DNA from: Nitricoxidireducens sp046726235
Lineage (GTDB): Bacteria > Pseudomonadota > Gammaproteobacteria > Burkholderiales > Rhodocyclaceae
Assembly (NCBI GenBank): GCA_046726235.1
Contig: JBKPAD010000008.1
Coordinates: 30,896 to 94,895, forward strand
Length of the DNA: 64,000 bases
Direction of reading: 5' to 3'
Shown one piece after another: positions 1 through 9,128 of the stretch. A program made the position numbers and the translations under genes. The notes beneath the pieces are model-generated. The model ran no database searches. It saw nothing but the letters and a program-made list of their open reading frames with translations, and was not told where the DNA came from. Position 1 is the first letter of the stretch; each line of letters opens with the position of its first letter.

Positions 1-2
1 TT

Positions 3-257
3 CTCGTCCGCTACGAAGCGTTGACGCACCGGGAACGACCGCGTCTGCCCGTGCTCCGCGACATACTCAAGCTCTTTCGGCGGCACGGACTCGTCCGCCT
101 CGGCGAGGATGACGCCGTGAGCCGGCTGCCGTCGCTGGCGCTGCTCCCTGCATTGCGGCTGATCGCGGGAGACCGTTACATGGAGCGTCTCGAAGCCTAT
201 TTACGCAGCCCCGACGCGCCGGCCGAAAACAACGGCAACAAGGATGCCGTCGAATGA
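3..257 (+). CDS. jetB: Wadjet subunit JetB (MksE-like, DUF4194), 3' part only
   Basis: This is the C-terminal part of a gene that begins before the window; the frame is open from base 3 and ends at TGA 255-257. The roughly 84 visible residues are basic and helical (a stretch DILKLFRRHGLVRL) and look like the winged-helix end of a kleisin-associated KITE-type subunit. Identification rests mainly on context: the stop overlaps the ATG of the SMC-like jetC by four bases, and jetD follows, which is the JetB-JetC-JetD order of Wadjet plasmid-defence systems. In that family JetB is the DUF4194 protein bound to the JetA kleisin and helps the SMC complex extrude and recognise plasmid-sized circular DNA. 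JetA would lie just left of the window. An unrelated MksE of a chromosomal condensin is possible but the jetD neighbour argues for defence. Confidence 0.7.
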   Translation, partial: LVRYEALTHRERPRLPVLRDILKLFRRHGLVRLGEDDAVSRLPSLALLPALRLIAGDRYMERLEAYLRSPDAPAENNGNKDAVE

Positions 258-3200
258 AACAACTGCGCCGAATCATCCTTATCAACTGGTATCTGCTCGA
301 TGCGGTGGAAATCGACATCGAAGGCAACACTGCGTTCGTCGGTCCCAACGCATCCGGCAAGTCGTCGATTCTTGACGCCATTCAGGCGGTGCTGCTCGGC
401 GCCGACCAAAGGCTCGTCAAGCTCAATGCCAGCGCCGGCGAGCGCAACCGACGTCATTTGCGCGAATACTGCCTCGGCATCGTCCGCGACAACGCCACCG
501 GCGAAGAACTCGACCCCGACCTTCGCCCCCGCGAAAGCGCCGTCAGCTACGTAATCCTCTGCTTTCACGACGACGAGAGCGGCGATGAAATCGCCATCGG
601 CCTCGCCATGCATGCACAGTTGGCCGGTACCGTATTTGAAGTCGACGGGCGCTTCATCGCCCCCCGGCTGTCACTGATGCGGCGCGACTTCATCGAGTCC
701 GACGGCAAGGGCGAAATGCCGCTTCCATGGGAACGCGTGCGCGAAGAACTAAGGCGCCGCTGCAAGCTCCAGGGCGCGGAATTCCGGCATTTCACCGAAG
801 CGGAACGCTTCATCAAGGAAATGGGAGAAGCGCTGGGCTATCAGGGACGTTCCTTTGAGCCGAAGCGGTTCGCCCGCAACCTCCAGAACGCGGTCACCTT
901 CGCTCCGATTCGCGACGTATCGCAGTTCGTCAGGCGCTACATTCTCGAGGAGCGCCCCATCCGCGTGAAGGAACTCCAGGAATCCCTGCGCCGCTATCGG
1001 GACATCGAGGCCAAGACCAAGGAGGTTCACGCTCGCATCGAAGCGCTGAAAGTCGTCAGCGCGCATTACCACGAAGCGGCCCGACACCTGAACAAGGCAT
1101 TCCAGTACGAATGGATCGAAAAGGAAGCCGCGGTCCTCCATTGGGACGGAGAACGGGATCGTCTGGAAATCGAATGCAACGCCCGCACGGAAGAGCAGGC
1201 CGACGTCGGACGACAGATCCAGCAAGCTAAGGAACACGGCCGCCTTGCCACGGAAGAACGGGCGCGTCTGCTGGCACTCATCGAAGGCGACCAGACTGAG
1301 GGCCGGCGCAAGACCATCGAGAGCGAAATTCGCGGCCTCGAAATCCTGGAGACCACGGCGACGGAGAAGATCGACGCTGCCCGGCGGAACATCGCCGGCC
1401 TCTGGCAGATGCTCGACAAGGAAGCGATCCCAAACACGTTGAAGACGGGGATGAGGGCGCTGGGAAACCTGCTGCCGAGGGACGAGGAATTGCTGGTCCA
1501 TCAATGGCCCGGTGACCCCGACCTCGTGCGTCGCCGAGCGTCAGAGATCGCCGTGCAGATCGAGTCCGAGCATATCGGACTGACGAAGGCATTGGACAAG
1601 CGGAAACTAGACTTCGCGGAACTTGGGGAGAGACTCACGAAGATCCGTCTTGACCTTGTTCAGTTGGAAAAAGGCAAGGCACCTCTCGGTGACAATCCAT
1701 TGGAATTGCAGCGGCTGCTGAAGGAACGCGGCATCGCAAGCCAGCCGCTTTGCAACCTCATCGATGTCAGCGACGAACGCTGGCGTGGCGCCGTCGAGCG
1801 CTACCTCGGTGGGTTGCGTGAAGCGCTGATCGTAAAGCCCGAAGACGCCGCCGACGCCGTGCGCATCTATCGCCGCGACGCCCGCAATGCAAAAGGCGAG
1901 CCGCTATACGGCGCCCGCGTTGTCAACAGCCGCAAGACCGGCGAATGGCTAAAGCGCTGCGACAAGGGCTCACTGGCCGAGGTCGTCACGACCGACGATC
2001 CTCACGCCCGCGCCTACGTCAATCGTCTGCTGGGTCGGGTGACTCGGGTCGACACCGAGGACGAGCTATTGGCTCAGGAACGCGCCGTCACCGACGACGG
2101 CATGCTCGCCGCCAACGGCTCGATCGAGCGCATGCAGCCGGTGCTTCCCATGATCGGCAAGCAGGCAGTCGAAATTCGAAAAAGGGCGCTGCAGGATGAA
2201 TTCAAGGAAAAGGCCCCGTTCTATTCATCCGAGCTGACCGAGATCGAATCGGATGCAACGCTGTTACGCGATCTGGACCGCTATGCCCAAAAGCTCAAGG
2301 CGGTTCCTGATCTGAAGGTGCTGGTCGAACAGCGCGAACAGGCCATAGCTACGGCCAAGGACAAGCGGGAAGAACTCGCGAAGCTGGATACACGGAATGT
2401 GGATGCGCTCAAGGGCCAAGCCGAAGCAGCGCAGGGAAAGATCACGGGCTACGCCAGCGAAGAAGAGGCGCTGAACAAACGTGCCATCGCCATCGGAACG
2501 GCGCTGGGCGACCTGAACAGGCAATGGGGCACCGCCAAGGAAAACCTCCAATCTGCAGCGCAACAACGCCTGCAGCGAGCGCACGCACCCGGCCTCGACA
2601 TGGCGGCTGCGGCAGAAAGGTTCGAGAAGCTCGTGAAAGACGCGAACGCAAGCTACGCGGAAGTGGAGCAGCAGGCGCTCAAACGAGCCACCCGTCATCG
2701 CAGCGAACGCGACAAGGGCCTCGCCGAGGCACAGCACCTTGCGAACGAATACGCGCACCGCCATTCCGCGCTCCTGCCCGGCGCAGCCGGCATGAGCACC
2801 GAGGCCATGCACATGGAGCTGGAGACCTGGACTCTCGCGACGCTGGGCGCACTGGAAGAAACCGAGCTGGCCGACCTGAGGGTGGACGCCGAGCGCGCCC
2901 GCGGCGAAGCCGAGCGAATTTTCCATTCCAAGTTCGTCGGCCTGCTACGCGACAACCTCGCCGGAATCGACGACCGGCTCGCGGAACTAAACCGCAACCT
3001 GAAGAAGCGGCCATTCCACGGCGAGTTCTACCAGTTCAAGAAGGATGCCGACCCGGACTTCGCCGCCATCGTCCGCTGGGTGGAATCCGCAACGGCAGAA
3101 GAGCAGGCCCATGTAGGCGGACTCTTCGACGTCAACGCGACCACGGACGGCGAGCACTTTGAAGCCCGGCGCAAGATTCGCGAACTGCTGCTCGGCGATG

Positions 3201-3694
3201 CGGAAAGGGCAGGACAACTGGAGGACGCCCTTTCCGACTACCGGAATTATTTCCGTTTCGACGTAGAAATGCGCGACGCGCACGGCCACAACCGGGCCAC
3301 GCTCTCGCAGCGCCTCGGCAAGGGTTCGGGCGGCGAGCATCAGGCTCCTTTCTACGTCGCCATCGGCGCCGCCCTCGCCGCCACCTATCGCATCGAGCGG
3401 GCCGAGGACGGCACTTTCCGCGGCGGAATGGCGCTGGCACTTTTCGACGAGGCGTTCAGCAAGCTCGACGTCCAGAACACCCAGAACGCGTTGGCGTTTC
3501 TGCGCGATCTCGGCATGCAAGTCTTGCTTGCCGCACCCAACGAGAAATACGCCATCCTCGCAGAGGAGATGGACACCATCGTGAGCGTCTATCGGGATGG
3601 TGGCGCAGTTTCGGTTGAACCCGAATACATAAAGCCCGCCGCGCGCGAATTGCTCGCGCGCGACAATCCATTCAAGCGTAGCGCTCATGGCTGA
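254..3694 (+). CDS. jetC: Wadjet SMC-like ATPase JetC (MksB family)
   Basis: A complete 1146-residue SMC/MukB-like ATPase. The Walker A loop GPNASGKSS is at residues 30-38, followed by helical coiled-coil arms, a central hinge-like region near residues 500-620, returning coiled coil, and a C-terminal head with the signature GKGSGGEHQ near 1022 and Walker B LALFDEAF near 1060. Both halves of a functional ATP site are therefore visible. In Wadjet systems JetC dimers form the motor that extrudes DNA loops and presents small circles to the JetD nuclease. The start ATG overlaps the jetB stop and the end overlaps jetD by eight bases, so the three genes are translationally coupled. Length and motif spacing fit JetC better than RecN or SbcC. 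I see no frameshift or lost key residue. Confidence 0.9.
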   Translation: MKQLRRIILINWYLLDAVEIDIEGNTAFVGPNASGKSSILDAIQAVLLGADQRLVKLNASAGERNRRHLREYCLGIVRDNATGEELDPDLRPRESAVSYVILCFHDDESGDEIAIGLAMHAQLAGTVFEVDGRFIAPRLSLMRRDFIESDGKGEMPLPWERVREELRRRCKLQGAEFRHFTEAERFIKEMGEALGYQGRSFEPKRFARNLQNAVTFAPIRDVSQFVRRYILEERPIRVKELQESLRRYRDIEAKTKEVHARIEALKVVSAHYHEAARHLNKAFQYEWIEKEAAVLHWDGERDRLEIECNARTEEQADVGRQIQQAKEHGRLATEERARLLALIEGDQTEGRRKTIESEIRGLEILETTATEKIDAARRNIAGLWQMLDKEAIPNTLKTGMRALGNLLPRDEELLVHQWPGDPDLVRRRASEIAVQIESEHIGLTKALDKRKLDFAELGERLTKIRLDLVQLEKGKAPLGDNPLELQRLLKERGIASQPLCNLIDVSDERWRGAVERYLGGLREALIVKPEDAADAVRIYRRDARNAKGEPLYGARVVNSRKTGEWLKRCDKGSLAEVVTTDDPHARAYVNRLLGRVTRVDTEDELLAQERAVTDDGMLAANGSIERMQPVLPMIGKQAVEIRKRALQDEFKEKAPFYSSELTEIESDATLLRDLDRYAQKLKAVPDLKVLVEQREQAIATAKDKREELAKLDTRNVDALKGQAEAAQGKITGYASEEEALNKRAIAIGTALGDLNRQWGTAKENLQSAAQQRLQRAHAPGLDMAAAAERFEKLVKDANASYAEVEQQALKRATRHRSERDKGLAEAQHLANEYAHRHSALLPGAAGMSTEAMHMELETWTLATLGALEETELADLRVDAERARGEAERIFHSKFVGLLRDNLAGIDDRLAELNRNLKKRPFHGEFYQFKKDADPDFAAIVRWVESATAEEQAHVGGLFDVNATTDGEHFEARRKIRELLLGDAERAGQLEDALSDYRNYFRFDVEMRDAHGHNRATLSQRLGKGSGGEHQAPFYVAIGAALAATYRIERAEDGTFRGGMALALFDEAFSKLDVQNTQNALAFLRDLGMQVLLAAPNEKYAILAEEMDTIVSVYRDGGAVSVEPEYIKPAARELLARDNPFKRSAHG

Positions 3695-4886
3695 TGGACC
3701 AGCCGAACAACTACTGACGAAGTTGCTCGGTCGTTGGGAGCGGCGGACGGAGGCGGGGGCTAGCCGCTGCGTGGCACTATCAATCAGTGGGCGAGACGGG
3801 GCCGACTATTTCACCACCAACGGTGAACGACGCGAGCAGCTTCATGCAACGCTCCGCAATGCCGCACAAGCCGGGGCGGTCGATCTCGAATGGGGACGCT
3901 TTGAAGCCGCCCATGAGTTGAAGCGCGTCGTACTCAAGGACGGAAGCGCGCTCGCAGCCTTTCTGGGACGCGCCTTGGCTGCGACCGCCGTCAACGACCT
4001 CGACGAAAGAATAGAACTCCTGCTGGCTAACGCCGTCCATCCTTGGATCGCCGACGCTTATTGCCAAGCCCGCACTCGCTGGCTGCGTGGCTTGCCAGCC
4101 TTGCATCTTTCGGCGCAGGACGACAGCGACGACATCCTTCGGTTGGTGACTGCCTTGAAGGCGGTTTCCGAAGGAGTTCACGTCGGCATGGACATGAGGA
4201 CCTTCAGCGCTCGCGTTCTCGGCGATTCGAAAGCTATGGAGCGCCTCCAGACTGCGTTCGCTCAGGTCTGGAACGAGTACCACGAGCAAGAGCCTCTTGA
4301 CCCGGTGGACCTGCTAGCAACGCTGGGAATCGAGAAGGCGCCCCAACCGGTACTGTTGCGCGGAAGGCTGATCACTGGGACCACCGACGTGTCGGCCCTG
4401 CGGCCATTCGTCGGACTTCCCGGGGAGGCCTTGAAGACAGTCCAATTGAAGGCGTCTCCGCCGTACGTTCTGGTCGTGGAAAACCTGACGAGCTTCCAGC
4501 GCCATTGTCGGGAGATCGACGATAAGGGATTGGTCATCTTTTCGAGCGGATTTCCAAACCCGTCCGTCCAATCCCTGCTCCGTCTGCTAAGCATCAAGGT
4601 GCCATCGTCCACCCCGTTCTTCCATTGGGGCGATACCGATGTGCGAGGAGTCGAGATATTCCATTTCATCGATTCTCTCTGTCCTTCGAGGGAAGCTCGC
4701 GCTCATCTAATGGACAGGCAGCCTTGGCTAGCGGAACGCCCGGTGACAAGCCATGAATTGAAGGTTCTGAATCGGATCGTCGACGACGGAGTTCCAGCGA
4801 GTGCTCTGGCACGGCGCTTGATCGACGACGGAGTCCCCCGAGACTTCGAACAGGAAAACTTCGATCCCGCACCACCCTGCTCCTGA
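3687..4886 (+). CDS. jetD: Wadjet nuclease JetD (DUF3322/DUF2220, Toprim-like)
   Basis: A 399-residue protein whose N-terminal half matches a DUF3322-like arm and whose C-terminal half is a Toprim-like DUF2220 nuclease. The acidic residues expected for metal binding are present: Glu265 in VVENLTSF, and Asp316 and Asp318 in HWGDTDVRG. JetD is the topoisomerase VI-like endonuclease that cleaves plasmid DNA once the JetABC motor has stalled on a small circle. The gene starts inside the end of jetC (8-base overlap), as expected for an operon. It is the last gene of the locus; a short intergenic region with its own operator-like repeat follows. Confidence 0.88.
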   Translation: MADGPAEQLLTKLLGRWERRTEAGASRCVALSISGRDGADYFTTNGERREQLHATLRNAAQAGAVDLEWGRFEAAHELKRVVLKDGSALAAFLGRALAATAVNDLDERIELLLANAVHPWIADAYCQARTRWLRGLPALHLSAQDDSDDILRLVTALKAVSEGVHVGMDMRTFSARVLGDSKAMERLQTAFAQVWNEYHEQEPLDPVDLLATLGIEKAPQPVLLRGRLITGTTDVSALRPFVGLPGEALKTVQLKASPPYVLVVENLTSFQRHCREIDDKGLVIFSSGFPNPSVQSLLRLLSIKVPSSTPFFHWGDTDVRGVEIFHFIDSLCPSREARAHLMDRQPWLAERPVTSHELKVLNRIVDDGVPASALARRLIDDGVPRDFEQENFDPAPPCS

Positions 4887-4919
4887 CTCGGAACCATCGG
4901 TTGTCGCCCGAGCCAAGAT

Positions 4920-4946
4920 GTGACACAATTTGAACCACTGTGTCAC
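4920..4946. promoter_or_regulatory. Inverted-repeat operator candidate of the toxin-antitoxin pair
   Basis: The perfect 8-base arms GTGACACA (4920-4927) and TGTGTCAC (4939-4946) are separated by 11 bases and lie 17 bases before the antitoxin ATG. Phd/YefM-type antitoxins usually bind such palindromes to repress their own operon. The repeat is seen directly; binding is inferred from the family and the position. Confidence 0.5.
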
Positions 4947-4963
4947 CAAGGAATGGAGCCGCG

Positions 4964-5197
4964 ATGAAGACCGTGACCATCCGCGAAGCCCGCGAAGGAC
5001 TTTCCCACCCCGAGCAATTGTTCGCCGCCGACGATGAGGTCGTCGTCATGCGCCATGGCGAGCCGGTCGCCCGCATCCTGCCGGTCGGCAAGCCGCGTCA
5101 CAAGATCCGCTCGCTGGCGGCTTTTCGTGCCAGTCAGAAGCCACTGACACCTCCGCTTTCCCATACCATCAGCGAAGACAGGGAAGAACGCTGCTGA
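4964..5197 (+). CDS. Phd/YefM-like antitoxin
   Basis: A 77-residue protein beginning MKTVTIREAREGLS with a central VVMRHGEPVARILP strand pattern. That is the dimerising N-terminal fold of Phd/YefM antitoxins, and the polar tail would neutralise the toxin. I chose ATG 4964 because a GGAG ribosome site precedes it (spacing about 7) and the family starts there; an in-frame start at 4940 would overlap the operator-like repeat. The stop overlaps the start of the PIN-domain gene by one base (TGATG), typical of a coupled antitoxin-toxin pair. Confidence 0.85.
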   Translation: MKTVTIREAREGLSHPEQLFAADDEVVVMRHGEPVARILPVGKPRHKIRSLAAFRASQKPLTPPLSHTISEDREERC

Positions 5198-5622
5198 TGA
5201 TCTACGCCGACACCAGCGTCCTGGTGAAGCGCTACATCGACGAACCGTTCAGCGCGGAATTCGAGGCGTTGCTCCAGCAGGGAGCGATGGCGATCAGCCG
5301 TCTGAGCGTCGTCGAAATGCGTTGCGCTCTCGCGCGCCGGCGGCGCAATCACGAAATCGACAGCGAACGCGAGAGCCGAGTCAACGCAGAACTCGCTACC
5401 GACATCCAGGACGGCGCGTTGTGGTTGAGCGGTTTCGACGATACGTGCTTGGCCACCGCCTATCACCTGATCGGCAGACTCGCCCACATTCCCCTACGCA
5501 CCCTCGATGCGCTGCATCTGGCCATTGCCGAGCAGATATCCGCCACCGACTTCGCCACCGCCGACAAGGCCCAGGCCGATGCCGCAGCCGCACTAGGCTT
5601 CACCGTTCACCGTTTTTTCTGA
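5197..5622 (+). CDS. vapC: VapC-type PIN-domain ribonuclease toxin
   Basis: A 141-residue PIN-domain protein. The metal-binding acids are in place: Asp5 in MIYADTS, a Glu in SVVEMR, an Asp in RTLDALHLA and a further Asp in FATADK. VapC toxins are Mg-dependent RNases, usually cutting tRNA or rRNA to arrest growth when the antitoxin is degraded. It directly follows and overlaps the Phd-like antitoxin by one base. The location between a Wadjet defence locus and lysS fits an accessory insertion, although base composition does not differ visibly from the surroundings. Confidence 0.88.
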   Translation: MIYADTSVLVKRYIDEPFSAEFEALLQQGAMAISRLSVVEMRCALARRRRNHEIDSERESRVNAELATDIQDGALWLSGFDDTCLATAYHLIGRLAHIPLRTLDALHLAIAEQISATDFATADKAQADAAAALGFTVHRFF

Positions 5623-5630
5623 CGCCCATC

Positions 5631-7136
5631 ATGACCGAATCCACCGCAGCCCCCCAACAAGACGAAAACCAGCTCATCGCCGAGCGCCGCGAGAAGCTGC
5701 GCAAGTGGCGCGAGACGGGCAAGGCCTATCCGAACGACTTCCAGCGCGAAAACCTCGCCGCCAAACTCGACGAGCTCTACGGCGAGAAATCGCGCGAGGA
5801 TCTCGAAGCGACGCCGATCGAGGTCAAGGTCGCCGGCCGCGTGATGCTCAAGCGCGTCATGGGCAAGGCGAGCTTCCTGACGATCCAGGACCTCTCCGGC
5901 CGCATCCAGCTCTACGTCACGCGCGACGCCGTCGGCGAGGACGCCTACACCGACTTCAAGCACTGGGACCTGGGCGACATCGTCGGTGCCGTCGGCACGC
6001 TGATGAAGACCAAGACCGGCGAGCTGACCGTCGCCTGCTCGCAGATCCGCCTGCTCGCCAAAGCGCTGCGCCCCCTGCCGGAAAAATTCCACGGCCTCAC
6101 CGACGTCGAGCAGAAATACCGCCAGCGCTATCTCGACCTGATCACCAACGAGCAGTCGCGCTTCACCTTCGTCGCGCGCAGCCGCATGATCGCGTCGATC
6201 CGCCACTACATGACGAGCCACGGCTTCCTCGAGGTCGAGACGCCGATGATGCATCCGATCCCCGGCGGCGCCTCGGCCAAGCCCTTCGTCACGCACCACA
6301 ACGCGCTCGACATGGAACTGTTCCTGCGCATCGCGCCGGAGCTCTACCTCAAGCGCCTGGTGGTCGGCGGCTTCGAGAAGGTGTTCGAGATCAACCGCAA
6401 CTTCCGCAACGAAGGCATCTCGACGCGCCACAACCCCGAATTCACCATGATGGAGTTCTACGAGGCCTACGCGAACTACCAGAGCCTGATGAATTTCACC
6501 GAGGGCGTCATCCGCCAGTGCGCGCGCGAGGCGCTCGGCACCGAGACCTTCGAGTACCAAGGCCGCACGCTCGACCTGTCGAAGCCCTTCCGCCGCCTGA
6601 CCATGGTGCAGGCGATCCACGCCACGCATCCGGGCTTCAGCTTCGAGCAGCTCAACGACGCCGAGTGGATCAAGGCCAAGCTGCGCGACCTCAAGGCCGA
6701 GGTGCCGAAAGGGGCCGCCGGCCTCGGCACGCTGCAGATGGTGCTGTTCGAGGAGACCACCGAAGCCGAATTGTGGGACCCGACCTACATCATCGACTAC
6801 CCCACCGAGGTCTCGCCGCTGGCGCGCCGTTCAGACACGAATCCGGAAGTCACCGAACGCTTCGAGCTGTTCATCGTCGGCCGCGAGATCGCCAACGGCT
6901 TCTCCGAGCTCAACGATCCGGAAGACCAGGCCGCACGCTTCCTGGAACAGGCCAAGGCCAAGGAAGCCGGCGACGAGGAGGCGATGTACTACGACGCCGA
7001 CTTCATCCGCGCGCTCGAGTTCGGCATGCCGCCGACCGGCGGCTGCGGCATCGGCATCGACCGCCTGGTGATGCTGCTGACCGACGCCCCGGCGATCCGA
7101 GACGTCATTCTCTTCCCGCAAATGCGCACTGAGTGA
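5631..7136 (+). CDS. lysS: Lysyl-tRNA synthetase, class II
   Basis: A 501-residue class II LysRS, the usual bacterial length. It has an N-terminal OB-fold anticodon-binding domain (about residues 60-150, with VAGRVMLKRVMGKASFLTIQD) and then the catalytic core. Motif 2 (FRNEGISTRHNPEFTMMEFY) is near residue 258 and motif 3 (GCGIGIDRLVMLL) near 472. It charges tRNA-Lys in the cytoplasm. ATG 5631 gives the normal N-terminus; an upstream extension in the same frame would run back inside vapC. The stop overlaps the mnmC GTG by four bases, so the two genes are probably co-transcribed. Confidence 0.97.
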   Translation: MTESTAAPQQDENQLIAERREKLRKWRETGKAYPNDFQRENLAAKLDELYGEKSREDLEATPIEVKVAGRVMLKRVMGKASFLTIQDLSGRIQLYVTRDAVGEDAYTDFKHWDLGDIVGAVGTLMKTKTGELTVACSQIRLLAKALRPLPEKFHGLTDVEQKYRQRYLDLITNEQSRFTFVARSRMIASIRHYMTSHGFLEVETPMMHPIPGGASAKPFVTHHNALDMELFLRIAPELYLKRLVVGGFEKVFEINRNFRNEGISTRHNPEFTMMEFYEAYANYQSLMNFTEGVIRQCAREALGTETFEYQGRTLDLSKPFRRLTMVQAIHATHPGFSFEQLNDAEWIKAKLRDLKAEVPKGAAGLGTLQMVLFEETTEAELWDPTYIIDYPTEVSPLARRSDTNPEVTERFELFIVGREIANGFSELNDPEDQAARFLEQAKAKEAGDEEAMYYDADFIRALEFGMPPTGGCGIGIDRLVMLLTDAPAIRDVILFPQMRTE

Positions 7137-9031
7137 GCCGCGGCGCAGCACTCGAACCCGCGCAAATAGTCTTCGGCGCCGACGGCCTGCCGCTGGCGCC
7201 GGACTATGGCGACAAGTACCATAACGACACCGGCGGCCTCGGCCAGTCGCGCTACGTCTTCCTCGGCGGTTGCGGCCTGCCCGAGGGCTGGGCGGGACGC
7301 GACCGCTACGCGATCTTCGAGACCGGCTTCGGGCTCGGGCTCAACTTCCTCGCCGCCTGGCAGGCTTGGCGCGACGATCCGCGGCGGCCGGCGCAGCTGC
7401 ATTTCTTCTCCGTCGAAAAGCATCCGGCGGCGCTGTTCGACCTCGAGCGCGCCCATCGCGCGTTTCCCGAACTCGCGGCGCTTTCAGCGCAGTTGCGCAA
7501 GGCCTGGCCGCCGCGCATGGCCGGCTTCCATCGCCTGCACTTCGACGGCGGGCGCGTGCATCTCACGCTGCTGTTCGGCGACGCGCGCCGCGTCGTCGGC
7601 CAGGCATCGGGGCGCTTCGACGCCTTCTTCCTCGACGGCTTCGCGCCCGATCGCAATGCCGAACTCTGGTCGCCCGAACTCATGGCCGACCTCGCCTGGC
7701 TTGCGGCGCCCGGCGCGCGCTGCGCCACGTGGACCATCGCGCGCACAGTGCGCGACGCGCTCGCCGTCGCCGGCTTCGAGGTGGAGAAGAAGCCGGGCTT
7801 CGGCGACAAGCGCGACATGCTCGCCGGGCGCTACGTCGGCCCGTGCGAAGCGCCGCTCGTCGAGCCGGCGCCCGCGGGACGGATCGCGGTCGTCGGCGCC
7901 GGCATCGCCGGCATCAGCGTCGCCGAGCGGCTGGCGGCACGCGGTCGCGAAGTGCTGCTGCTCGAAGCGGCGCCGCAGCCGGCGACCGGCGCGACGGGCA
8001 ACAAGGCCGCCGTCATGCTGCCGGTGCTGGCGCTCGACGAGACGCGCCTCGCGCGCCTGAACCGCGCCGCATTCCTCTACGCCCTGCATCGCCTCGCCGA
8101 ACTCGATGCCATCGGGCACGCGCCCGACTGGTCGCCTTGCGGCGTGCTACAGATACCGCGCTCCGACGAACTCGGCGACCGCCAGACGCGCATCGTCGCC
8201 GAGCACGGCATGCCGCCGGAGTTCGTGCGCATGGTCGATGCCGAGGCTGCGGCGGTGCTTGCGGGAACGCCGACGGCCGGCGGCGGCTGGTGGTTTCCGT
8301 CGGCCGGATGGATCTCGCCGGTCTCCTTGAGCCATGCACTGCTTGCAGCCGCAGGCGAGCGAGTACAGCTGGTGACCAACGCCGCGCTGGCCGGACTCGA
8401 AACGGTCGCCGAGGGCTGGCGGCTGCGCGGCGCCGATGGCCGCGAGCTGGGCATCGCATCCACCGTCGTCCTCGCCAACTCGCACGGCATGCTCTCGCTG
8501 CCGCAGGCGGCGCAACTGCCGGTGCGCTGCTTCCGCGGTCAGGTCACGCACGTTCCCTCGTCCGCCGATGCGCCGCCGCGCTGCGTGGTCTGCCGCGACG
8601 GCTATCTCACGCCGCCGATCGACGGCTGGCGCTGCGTCGGCGCGACCTTCCAGCGCAGCCGCGACACGTCGATCGCCGCCGCCGACCACGAGGCCAACCT
8701 CGCGCGCATGGAGGGCATGCTGCCGGGCGCGACGGGCAGCATCGACGTGGCTGCGCTCGGCGGACGCGCCGGCCTGCGCCCCGTCTCGCCCGACAAGCTG
8801 CCGATGCTCGGCGCCCTGCCGCGCACCGACGCGCGCGGCGACAACATCGAGGAATGGCCGCGCTGGCCGGGGCTTTTCGTCGCCAGCGGCTACGGCGCGC
8901 GCGGCCTGGTCTGGTCGCACTTGATGGCCGAGCTGCTGGCGAGCCGCCTCTGCGGCGAGCCGGCGCCGATCGAGGCCGACCTCGCCGTCGCCGTCGACCC
9001 GGCGCGTTTCCCCTGGAAGGAAGCGGGCTAA
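7133..9031 (+). CDS. mnmC: Bifunctional tRNA mnm5s2U34 biosynthesis protein MnmC
   Basis: A 632-residue two-domain protein. Residues about 1-240 form the SAM-dependent methyltransferase domain (ETGFGLGLNF motif, then DAFFLDGFAPDRN). Residues about 250-630 form the FAD-dependent oxidoreductase (IAVVGAGIAGISVAERLAARG dinucleotide-binding loop, C-terminal GYGARGL). The oxidase half converts cmnm5s2U34 to nm5s2U34 and the methylase half adds the final methyl, completing the wobble modification of tRNA-Lys, Glu and Gln. Adjacency to lysS is suggestive. The GTG start overlaps the lysS stop. Confidence 0.93.
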   Translation: MSRGAALEPAQIVFGADGLPLAPDYGDKYHNDTGGLGQSRYVFLGGCGLPEGWAGRDRYAIFETGFGLGLNFLAAWQAWRDDPRRPAQLHFFSVEKHPAALFDLERAHRAFPELAALSAQLRKAWPPRMAGFHRLHFDGGRVHLTLLFGDARRVVGQASGRFDAFFLDGFAPDRNAELWSPELMADLAWLAAPGARCATWTIARTVRDALAVAGFEVEKKPGFGDKRDMLAGRYVGPCEAPLVEPAPAGRIAVVGAGIAGISVAERLAARGREVLLLEAAPQPATGATGNKAAVMLPVLALDETRLARLNRAAFLYALHRLAELDAIGHAPDWSPCGVLQIPRSDELGDRQTRIVAEHGMPPEFVRMVDAEAAAVLAGTPTAGGGWWFPSAGWISPVSLSHALLAAAGERVQLVTNAALAGLETVAEGWRLRGADGRELGIASTVVLANSHGMLSLPQAAQLPVRCFRGQVTHVPSSADAPPRCVVCRDGYLTPPIDGWRCVGATFQRSRDTSIAAADHEANLARMEGMLPGATGSIDVAALGGRAGLRPVSPDKLPMLGALPRTDARGDNIEEWPRWPGLFVASGYGARGLVWSHLMAELLASRLCGEPAPIEADLAVAVDPARFPWKEAG

Positions 9032-9128
9032 AAGCCGTTTGTAAAAAATCGTTGCCGGCGTCTTCGAACGTGCGTTGCCGCGCGTTCTCTTCCTCACGGC
9101 CTCAGGCCGATACCCACAGAGGAAGACC

